The position numbers and the translations under genes are program-made. Below, piece after piece: positions 1-4,732 of a stretch of DNA of 15,989 nucleotides; positions within the stretch are counted from its first letter, which is position 1, and each line of letters begins with the position of its first letter. Location of the stretch: the NCBI GenBank assembly GCA_023266695.1, contig JAHFPO010000035.1:1-15989 (forward strand), in the 5' to 3' direction. This stretch comes from Hyphomicrobiales bacterium. GTDB taxonomy: Bacteria; Pseudomonadota; Alphaproteobacteria; Rhizobiales; Xanthobacteraceae. The notes below the pieces were generated by a model that was not told where the DNA came from, made no database searches, and saw only the letters and a list, made by a program, of their open reading frames with translations.

Positions 1-65
1 ATTAGCCGACATACAAGTCACGTTGGCGCGTCGATCCGCTGGCGTCAAACTTTCGCCTGAATCTA

Positions 66-77
66 GGAATATATTCC
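66..77. other. Perfect 12-bp palindrome GGAATATATTCC
   Basis: The sequence GGAATATATTCC is fully self-complementary and lies in a short AT-rich patch of otherwise GC-rich DNA, a few bases after a GANTC site (GAATC at 59-63). It could be a regulator-binding dyad for a gene left of the window. No gene in the window starts close enough for it to be an obvious operator. Confidence 0.35.
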
Positions 78-142
78 ACACATCCCGCTCGTGAGGGGCG
101 CTTCTAGAGGCGTTCTCGAAGTGGAGCGGACTCGAAAGAGTG

Positions 143-170
143 ATCGAAGTCGGGCAGGCCCGACTTCGAT
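143..170. repeat. Perfect 13-bp dyad, TCGGG-type palindrome copy 1
   Basis: Two 13-base arms (143-155 and 158-170) are exact reverse complements, separated by only two bases (AG). The core is GTCGGGC..GCCCGAC. The same core recurs at 432-449 and 1042-1067, also with a two-base spacer. A two-base gap is too tight for a comfortable RNA loop, so this is more likely a repeated DNA element or protein-binding dyad than a transcription terminator. No T tract follows it on either strand. Confidence 0.75.
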
Positions 171-209
171 TGGTGTGGCGCCTGCTGGCGCGGCTCGCTG
201 CCGCGGCAC

Positions 210-301
210 CGGGAGGCCTCGGGGCTCCGCCCGCCGGCATTACGACCGGCCGCGAGGAGCTCGCTGACGCTGGCCGGCGGCCTCCCGTTCCTCATAACGG
301 G
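210..301. repeat. Overlapping inverted repeats forming alternative hairpins
   Basis: CGGGAGGCC (210-218) is the exact reverse complement of GGCCTCCCG (279-287), enclosing a GC-rich interior with further GCCGGC-type complementarity. Immediately overlapping is a second perfect hairpin, CCCGTT (284-289) with AACGGG (296-301) and a six-base loop. The two structures share bases 284-287 and so cannot form together. No T tract follows, so this is not a standard terminator. It is most simply part of the intergenic repeat mosaic. Confidence 0.55.
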
Positions 302-348
302 CCCCCGCCGTCCCCGAAAGCGCGGCCCGAGGACGGAAACCGCCACGG

Positions 349-419
349 TGGAGCGCCGTAAGGCGCGGCGCGCCCGCAAGGCGCGCACGGAAGACCCAGG
401 TGCGCCAAGCGGCGCTCCA
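349..419. repeat. Inverted repeat TGGAGCGCCG / CGGCGCTCCA
   Basis: TGGAGCGCCG (349-358) pairs perfectly with CGGCGCTCCA (410-419). The roughly 50 bases between them are very GC-rich and hold further partial complementarity (GGCGCG/CGCGCC runs). This resembles the arms of intergenic palindromic repeats common in Hyphomicrobiales genomes. That comparison is from memory. Confidence 0.5.
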
Positions 420-422
420 TCC

Positions 423-476
423 CCCCTCGCAAGTCGGGTTTACCCGACTCGCGCACTAAAAAAGTGCGGCGAGGGG
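423..476. repeat. Branched palindromic element (outer stem plus two inner hairpins)
   Basis: An outer stem CCCCTCGC (423-430) / GCGAGGGG (469-476) encloses two independent perfect hairpins: AGTCGGGT/ACCCGACT (432-439 with 442-449, two-base spacer) and GCACT/AGTGC (453-457 with 463-467, five-A loop). All eight outer pairs and all inner pairs are Watson-Crick, giving a compact three-way junction of 54 bases. The first inner hairpin belongs to the TCGGG dyad family seen at 143-170 and 1042-1067. The whole could be a composite mobile repeat or a folded RNA or single-stranded DNA motif. Confidence 0.65.
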
Positions 477-539
477 AAACGAAACAAAGCTCGGGGCGAA
501 AATCGCTCGCGAGAACGGCTTCGCATATCCAACAGAACG

Positions 540-577
540 ATCCCGGCTCTCGGCGCGCTGCGCGCCTCGGCCGGGAT
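540..577. repeat. REP-like palindromic element
   Basis: ATCCCGGC (540-547) pairs with GCCGGGAT (570-577), and inside it GGCGCG (552-557) pairs with CGCGCC (561-566) around a three-base loop. The flanking GATGACG and this architecture match the general pattern of short extragenic palindromes in Hyphomicrobiales (from memory). It ends 15 bases before the ribosome binding site of the following gene. Confidence 0.6.
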
Positions 578-604
578 GACGTGACAAGATGAGAAGGAAC
601 CCCG

Positions 605-997
605 ATGACCGAAATCACAGCCGAGCCTCACGACGCCCCCGCCGCCCCGCGCGCCTCCGACGCCGATCTGCGCCGCGTCGCCGATTTCATGCGGCTTTGG
701 CGCCTCTGCGATCAGACCCGCTGCCGCCGCGCCCGCTCCTGCCACGGCGCGCCGCGCGCTTGCCTTACGCGGCTGTCGCCGCTCATACCGGAGAAGGCGC
801 GTGAATTCGTCGTCGGCCTGTTCATGGCTAGGGAGTGCGACCGGCCGTTCGAAGAGGTCGAAGGGCTGCTGTGGGAAGAGAAACAGGCGTTCGACGCCTG
901 GCTCGCCGCGCTCGAAGCGGCGAAGGGCCGGCCGAGAAATTCGGAAGGAGACCGTCATCCTGAGGTGCCCGAGCGCAGCGAGGGCCTCGAAGGATGA
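605..997 (+). CDS. Uncharacterised small four-cysteine protein
   Basis: This encodes 130 residues from an ATG preceded by AGAAGGA at 592-598, a well-spaced ribosome binding site. The function is unknown. The central part has a Cys-X4-Cys-X5-Cys-X6-Cys pattern (Cys35, 40, 46, 53) set in an Arg-rich stretch (CDQTRCRRARSC), which could bind a metal. A predicted mostly helical, acidic segment follows (about residues 60-110). I recall similar short CxxxxCRRAR proteins as conserved hypotheticals in Hyphomicrobiales, but no role is known to me. The last 14 residues (117-130, PEVPERSEG...) are encoded by the palindromic repeat at 954-998, which also supplies the TGA stop, so the original C-terminus was probably different. 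It is flanked by repeats on both sides and has no operon partner. Confidence 0.7.
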   Translation: MTEITAEPHDAPAAPRASDADLRRVADFMRLWRLCDQTRCRRARSCHGAPRACLTRLSPLIPEKAREFVVGLFMARECDRPFEEVEGLLWEEKQAFDAWLAALEAAKGRPRNSEGDRHPEVPERSEGLEG

Positions 998-998
998 C
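954..998. repeat. GTCATCC...GGATGAC palindromic repeat, copy A
   Basis: GTCATCC (954-960) pairs with GGATGAC (992-998). Inside, GAGGTGCCC pairs with GGGCCTC with one unpaired base, leaving a GAGCGCAGCGA apex. A related element lies in opposite orientation at 1072-1124. The repeat overlaps the 3' end of the small cysteine protein gene and provides its stop codon at 995-997. Elements of this type are abundant between genes in several alphaproteobacteria (recalled, not searched). Confidence 0.75.
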
Positions 999-1041
999 AG
1001 CTACCGCACGTCGGCTGTTGGCGACTTGCGCGTTGATAATG

Positions 1042-1067
1042 CCGATGTCGGGTAAACCCGACATCGG
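1042..1067. repeat. Perfect 12-bp dyad, TCGGG-type palindrome copy 3
   Basis: The arms CCGATGTCGGGT (1042-1053) and ACCCGACATCGG (1056-1067) are exact reverse complements with a two-base AA spacer. The core GTCGGGT..ACCCGAC is the one found in the branched element at 432-449, read from the other strand (spacer AA here, TT there). It sits between the two opposed GTCAYCC repeats at 954-998 and 1072-1124. There is no T tract. Confidence 0.75.
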
Positions 1068-1071
1068 TGCC

Positions 1072-1124
1072 GTCACCCTTCGAGGCTTCCCCGGCTTAAA
1101 GCCGGGGTCGCACCTCAGGGTGAC
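1072..1124. repeat. GTCACCC...GGGTGAC palindromic repeat, copy B
   Basis: GTCACCC (1072-1078) pairs with GGGTGAC (1118-1124). The next bases, TTCGAGGC and GCACCTCA, are the same as the arms of copy A at 954-998 read on the opposite strand. The apex differs: here CCCCGGC (1089-1095) and GCCGGGG (1101-1107) make a strong hairpin around TTAAA. The shared outer arms with a replaced centre suggest members of one repeat family with exchangeable cores. Confidence 0.7.
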
Positions 1125-1152
1125 GGGAAACGTTCGTGAGATCGCCGCCACG

Positions 1153-1184
1153 AAAACAAAAACCCCGCCTGGCGGCGGGGTTTT
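1153..1184 (-). terminator. Rho-independent terminator of ctrA
   Basis: On the minus strand an 11-bp perfect stem (AAAACCCCGCC with GGCGGGGTTTT, arms 1174-1184 and 1159-1169, four-base loop) is followed by a T-rich run with TTTT at 1153-1156. It lies about 70 bases past the ctrA stop codon in the direction of ctrA transcription. The A/T ends of the stem also give a T run on the plus strand (1181-1184), so it may act weakly in both directions. Confidence 0.85.
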
Positions 1185-1186
1185 GG

Positions 1187-1239
1187 ATTGCCGGGGCTTC
1201 AGGCGCGAAGATGGCGCTCCGCGCCTTGCGCCCGGCAAT
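1187..1239. repeat. REP-like palindrome between ctrA and its terminator
   Basis: ATTGCCGGG (1187-1195) pairs with CCCGGCAAT (1231-1239), and AGGCGCG (1201-1207) pairs with CGCGCCT (1220-1226). It falls between the ctrA stop codon and the terminator, so it would form part of the ctrA 3' untranslated region. It has the same general build as the element at 540-577 but a different sequence. Confidence 0.6.
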
Positions 1240-1251
1240 GACGATTTGTCG

Positions 1252-1953
1252 TCAGGCCGAAATCTTGGTCTCGCCCTCGGCCGGCTCGCGCAGCACGTAG
1301 CCGCGGCCCCACACGGTCTCGATGTAGTTCTTGCCCGAGGAGGCGTTGGCGAGCTTCTTCCTGAGCTTGCAGATGAAGACGTCGATGATCTTGAGCTCGG
1401 GCTCGTCCATGCCGCCATAGAGATGGTTGAGGAACATCTCCTTGGTCAGCGTCGTGCCCTTGCGCAGCGAAAGCAGCTCGAGCATCTGGTATTCCTTGCC
1501 GGTCAGATGCACGCGGGCGCCGCCCACCTCGACGGTCTTGGTGTCGAGATTGACGCAGAGGTCGGCGGTGTTGATGACCGACTGGGCGTGGCCCTTGGAG
1601 CGGCGCACGACCGCGTGAATGCGGGCGATCAGCTCGTCCTTGTGAAACGGCTTGGTCATGTAGTCGTCGGCGCCGAAGCCCAAGCCCTTGACCTTGTCCT
1701 CGATGCCGGCGAGGCCGGAGAGGATCAGGATCGGGGTCTTGATCTTGGCGACCCGGAGCGAGCGCAGGACCTCGTAGCCGGACATGTCCGGCAGATTCAG
1801 GTCCAAGAGGATAATGTCGTAGTCGTAAAGCTTGCCGAGATCGACGCCTTCCTCACCGAGGTCGGTGGTATAGACGTTGAAACTCTCGGACTTGAGCATC
1901 AGCTCGACGCTTTTCGCGGTCGCGCCGTCGTCTTCGATCAGCAAAACGCGCAT
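1252..1953 (-). CDS. ctrA: Cell-cycle response regulator CtrA
   Basis: CtrA is an OmpR-type response regulator and cell-cycle transcription factor that controls DNA replication, division and motility genes in alphaproteobacteria. The protein has 233 residues. The receiver domain (1-115) has the acidic pair Asp8/Asp9, phosphoacceptor Asp51 (ILLDLNLPD) and the Lys of DDYMTKPF. The winged-helix DNA-binding domain occupies about 130-225, with a CtrA-like recognition region (IDVFICKLRKKL) and the GRGYVLR wing. The ATG start has AAGGGG six bases upstream. The C-terminus is Ser-Ala, reminiscent of the Ala-Ala degron used by ClpXP on Caulobacter CtrA, though whether it works here is inference. It is transcribed divergently from fliI across a region with clustered GANTC and GTTAAC motifs, which fits CcrM-dependent and autogenous control. 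Confidence 0.97.
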   Translation of the reverse strand: MRVLLIEDDGATAKSVELMLKSESFNVYTTDLGEEGVDLGKLYDYDIILLDLNLPDMSGYEVLRSLRVAKIKTPILILSGLAGIEDKVKGLGFGADDYMTKPFHKDELIARIHAVVRRSKGHAQSVINTADLCVNLDTKTVEVGGARVHLTGKEYQMLELLSLRKGTTLTKEMFLNHLYGGMDEPELKIIDVFICKLRKKLANASSGKNYIETVWGRGYVLREPAEGETKISA

Positions 1954-2298
1954 GCCAATCCCCTTCTGGGCCTCGTTCTCGGGGACGTGTCTATCCGGGC
2001 CCGCCCCGCCGCGTGCCCGGCCTGGTTGCTCGATTCGCGACGCTACCGGGGAATGGTTAACAGAATCTGATTCCCACCCACAAGAGTCCCCCGAGCAAAT
2101 CTTCGCGAATCACCGTAAGATATTGGCGAACGGTCAGATTCGCCCGGAGCCCCGGTTAACGTCCGACTTCAAGAAGCCGGGCCAAGCGACCCCCCAGGAC
2201 TGGGCCCCGCGGCCACGGCGGCGGCTAGGCCCGGAGGGTGTCCCGATTGTTAACGGAACGGGTAAACAAAGCGTTGCCGGCATGAGCGGAGGTATTTT
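1954..2298. promoter_or_regulatory. Divergent ctrA/fliI control region with GANTC cluster and CtrA-like half-sites
   Basis: This 345-bp gap holds no gene. It has six GANTC motifs, the CcrM methylation site, within 110 bases: 2032-2036, 2063-2067, 2069-2073, 2084-2088, 2107-2111 and 2137-2141. The second and third form the palindrome GAATC-T-GATTC. Three GTTAAC motifs occur at 2056-2061, 2155-2160 and 2249-2254. The first reads TTAACCAT on the minus strand (2053-2060), a known CtrA half-site form. The third is followed by GGTAAAC, an imperfect second half. No exact -35/-10 pair could be fixed. The fliI ribosome binding site GGAGGT is at 2288-2293. Confidence 0.7.
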
Positions 2299-3624
2299 GT
2301 GAAAGCCCTGGCCGAACAAATCTCCGAACTGGACGGTCCCACCATCTATGGGCGGGTCGCCGGCGTGCGCGGGCTCCTGGTCGAGGTCGCCGGTCCCGTC
2401 CACGCCATGCCGGTGGGCGCCCGGGTGGTGATCGAGACCAGCGCCGAGCTGAACGTGATCTGCGAGGCCGTGGGCTTTGCCGGCGGCCATGCGTTGCTCA
2501 TGCCCTTCGGCCCGCTCGAAGGGGTCCGGCGCGGCTGCCGCGCGCTCGTCTCGGCCGCCCCGGCGGCGGTCCGGCCTTCGTTCGGCTGGCTCGGCCGCGT
2601 TCTCAATGCGCTCGGCGAGCCCATCGACGGCAAGGGGCCGCTCCCGCCCGGACCCTCGCCCTATCCGTTCCGAGCGGTGCCGCCCCCCGCCCATGCCCGG
2701 CGCCGGGTCGGCAGCCCGCTCGACCTCGGGGTGCGGGCGCTCAATGCCTTCGCCACCTGCTGCCGGGGCCAGCGCATGGGCATTTTCTCGGGCTCGGGCG
2801 TCGGCAAGTCGGTGTTGCTCTCGATGCTCGCGCGCAATACCCGCTCCGATGTCACCGTGATCGGCCTCGTCGGCGAGCGCGGCCGCGAGGTGCAGGAGTT
2901 TCTGCAGGACGACCTTGGCTCCGATGGGCTCGCCCGCTCGGTGGTGGTGGTCTCAACCTCCGACGAACCGGCGCTCATGCGCCGCCAAGCGGCCTATCTG
3001 ACCCTCGCGATCGCCGAATTCTTCCGGGACGAGGCCAGGGACGTACTTGTCCTGATGGACTCGGTCACCCGCTTCGCCATGGCGCAGCGCGAGATCGGCC
3101 TTTCGGCCGGCGAGCCGCCGACCTCCAAGGGCTATACGCCGACCGTCTTCACCGAGTTGCCGCGGCTCCTGGAGCGGGCGGGGCCGGGGATCGGAGAGGG
3201 CACCATCACCGGCCTCTTCACCGTCCTGGTCGACGGCGACGATCACAACGAGCCGGTCGCCGACGCGGTGCGCGGCATTCTCGACGGCCATATCGTGATG
3301 GAACGGGCGATCGCCGAGCGCGGGCGCTATCCCGCCATCAATGTCCTCAAATCGGTGTCGCGGACCATGCCGCGGTCCTGCGACCCCGGCTTTCTCGCCA
3401 CCGTGCTCAGGGCCAAGCGGGTGCTCGCGACCTATGCCGATATGGAGGAGCTGATCCGGCTCGGGGCCTACCGGCCGGGGTCCAATCCCGAGGTCGACGA
3501 GGCCATCAGCCTGCAACCGGCGCTGGAGGCTTTTCTTGCCCAAGGTAAGGAAGAAGCAACCAATCTGGGCGAAGGATATAACCGGCTCGCCCAAATCTTA
3601 ACGGGCGCGGCAAGAGAATCCTAA
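2299..3624 (+). CDS. fliI: Flagellar export ATPase FliI
   Basis: FliI is the cytoplasmic ATPase of the flagellar type III export apparatus, working with FliH and FliJ to unfold and deliver substrates to the FlhA gate. The 441-residue length is normal. An N-terminal beta-barrel domain (about 1-95) precedes the catalytic domain, with Walker A GSGVGKS at 165-171, the catalytic Glu region GERGRE (Glu193), Walker B VLVLMDS at 249-255 and the GEPPTSKGYTPTVF segment near 271-284 typical of FliI/type III ATPases. The start is GTG at 2299 with GGAGGT five bases upstream. The resulting N-terminus MKALAEQI.. matches Hyphomicrobiales FliI as I recall it. fliJ follows directly, and ctrA is divergent upstream. 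The partner fliH lies in the opposite-strand operon. Confidence 0.97.
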   Translation: MKALAEQISELDGPTIYGRVAGVRGLLVEVAGPVHAMPVGARVVIETSAELNVICEAVGFAGGHALLMPFGPLEGVRRGCRALVSAAPAAVRPSFGWLGRVLNALGEPIDGKGPLPPGPSPYPFRAVPPPAHARRRVGSPLDLGVRALNAFATCCRGQRMGIFSGSGVGKSVLLSMLARNTRSDVTVIGLVGERGREVQEFLQDDLGSDGLARSVVVVSTSDEPALMRRQAAYLTLAIAEFFRDEARDVLVLMDSVTRFAMAQREIGLSAGEPPTSKGYTPTVFTELPRLLERAGPGIGEGTITGLFTVLVDGDDHNEPVADAVRGILDGHIVMERAIAERGRYPAINVLKSVSRTMPRSCDPGFLATVLRAKRVLATYADMEELIRLGAYRPGSNPEVDEAISLQPALEAFLAQGKEEATNLGEGYNRLAQILTGAARES

Positions 3625-3648
3625 CCGGTGGCGTGGAGTATCGCCGGC

Positions 3649-4056
3649 ATGAAATCGCGTGACACATTGATCCGACTGAAGCGCTTTCAGGTCGACGAAA
3701 AACGGCGCCAGGTCGCCCAGATCGAGGCCATGATCGCCGAATTCGAGCGCATGGCGAACGATCTCAATCGCGAGATCGCCGTCGAGCAGGAGCGCGCGGG
3801 CATCAACGACCCCGGGCATTTCGCCTATCCGACCTATGCCAAGGCGGCGATCCAGCGCCGCGACAACCTGGTGCAGTCGGCGAACGACCTCAAGGGTCAG
3901 CTCGAGGATGCGCGGGGCGCGCTGGCCGAAGCCTTCGAGGAGCTGAAGAAGGTCGAGATCCTCGAGGAGCGCGACCAGCATCGCGAGCGCACCGCCGAAT
4001 CCGGCCGCGAACAGGCCGAACTCGACCATATCGGCGCCCACCGCGTCCGCGTCTGA
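3649..4056 (+). CDS. fliJ: Flagellar export chaperone FliJ
   Basis: FliJ is the small coiled-coil stalk protein of the FliI ATPase ring, coupling the ATPase to FlhA and escorting substrates. The product is 135 residues, highly charged and almost entirely predicted helix, rich in Glu, Arg, Lys and Gln (FQVDEKRRQVAQIEAMIAEFERM). There is one break around PGHFAYPTYA, as expected for an antiparallel coiled coil. I chose the ATG at 3649 because the product then begins MKSRDTLIRLKRFQVDEKRR, the usual start in this order. GGAG lies at 3635-3638. An upstream in-frame GTG at 3628 would add seven residues. It follows fliI by 24 bp in the same transcript and converges on the GNAT gene, with 13 bp between the stop codons. 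Confidence 0.9.
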   Translation: MKSRDTLIRLKRFQVDEKRRQVAQIEAMIAEFERMANDLNREIAVEQERAGINDPGHFAYPTYAKAAIQRRDNLVQSANDLKGQLEDARGALAEAFEELKKVEILEERDQHRERTAESGREQAELDHIGAHRVRV

Positions 4057-4069
4057 ACTTCCCTTCGTT

Positions 4070-4711
4070 TCATTCTATGATCGGGACATGCGGCGCCGCC
4101 GAGCGCGGCAGCAACCCTCGCAAGCGCGGATCGTCGGCGATCTCGAGCGAGCGCGCGTAGGGCGTAAATCCGCTGGCGAGGTAAAACTCGAGCGCGTGCG
4201 GATGGTCGAGCGTGCAGGTGTGGACGGTGACCCGGCTCGGGGCCCGGGCCCAAGCGATCTCGAGCGCGCGGTTGATGAGGTAGCGACCAGCGCCCTTGCC
4301 GAGCAAGGACGGCGCGACACCCAGAAAGGAAATCTCGATGTCCGGGAAGCGGCGGAGATCGAGTTCCAGGATGCCCTCGTCATGGCCGCGGTGGCTGAGC
4401 GCGTGAACTTCGACCGCCGGGTCGTGGATCAGGCTTTTCAGCGCGGCATGATCGAGGGCGAGGCGCGAGAACCATAGCCAGTCCTCGCCCACGCGGCGGT
4501 AGAGATCGCGATACCAGTCGAGATCGGGGGTGTGCACCCGCCGCAAGGCAAGGCCCTCAGTTCGTTGTTTCGGCCGTGGTTTAGGCCGCGCGCGCATCTC
4601 GAGATGGACGATCACCGCGGCGATCTTGCCGGGCTCAACCGGCGTGAACTCGTCGCGCAAGCTGGCCGGCGCTTCGGCGGCGCACCCGGAGATGCTGGAC
4701 TTTCTGGTCAT
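4070..4711 (-). CDS. GNAT-family N-acetyltransferase
   Basis: This is a 213-residue protein of the GCN5-related acetyltransferase fold, which transfers an acetyl group from acetyl-CoA to an amine. The acetyl-CoA pyrophosphate-binding motif A is visible as VAPSLLGKGAGRYL at about 132-145, preceded by the beta4 strand (EISFLGV). The C-terminal DHPHALEFYLASGF (169-182) is the classic motif B region. The first 50 residues are Arg/Pro-rich and poorly conserved looking, so translation could begin further in, but AGGA sits seven bases before the ATG at 4711. The substrate is unknown. It lies 21 bp after flhA on the same strand and is likely cotranscribed as the last gene of the flagellar operon. It may act on a flagellar protein or may only be a passenger. 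Confidence 0.85.
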   Translation of the reverse strand: MTRKSSISGCAAEAPASLRDEFTPVEPGKIAAVIVHLEMRARPKPRPKQRTEGLALRRVHTPDLDWYRDLYRRVGEDWLWFSRLALDHAALKSLIHDPAVEVHALSHRGHDEGILELDLRRFPDIEISFLGVAPSLLGKGAGRYLINRALEIAWARAPSRVTVHTCTLDHPHALEFYLASGFTPYARSLEIADDPRLRGLLPRSAAPHVPIIE

Positions 4712-4732
4712 CGGCGATCCTGCCGGAGCGGA

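Larger units (their letters stand above)
1..604. other. Non-coding region rich in palindromes
   Basis: I see no credible gene here. The open frames are short, overlap on both strands and have no family resemblance. The first 140 bases are relatively AT-rich in places and hold one perfect 12-bp palindrome at 66-77. From 143 to 577 the sequence is a nearly continuous run of inverted repeats (143-170, 210-301, 349-419, 423-476, 540-577), listed separately. The last bases before 605 carry the ribosome binding site AGAAGGA (592-598) of the next gene. No tRNA, rRNA or tmRNA signature was recognised. A structured small RNA cannot be excluded but nothing specific supports one. Confidence 0.7.

Noticed and set aside
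284..301. Hairpin CCCGTT/AACGGG as a transcription terminator
   Set aside because: It is followed by C-rich rather than T-rich sequence on the plus strand, and there is no T tract on the minus strand.
143..577. CRISPR array
   Set aside because: The repeats are palindromes of different sequence and length without regular spacers, and no cas genes are present.
143..577. tmRNA, RNase P RNA or 6S RNA gene
   Set aside because: None of the conserved core sequences known to me is present, and the folding is explained by separate local palindromes.
994..2070. Plus-strand open frame of 358 codons opposite ctrA
   Set aside because: It covers repeats, the ctrA terminator and ctrA in antisense, with no domain.
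2282..2302. Six-codon frame (MSGGIL) whose TGA overlaps the fliI GTG
   Set aside because: It has no ribosome binding site. The overlap arises because the fliI ribosome binding site lies inside it. A coupling role cannot be shown.
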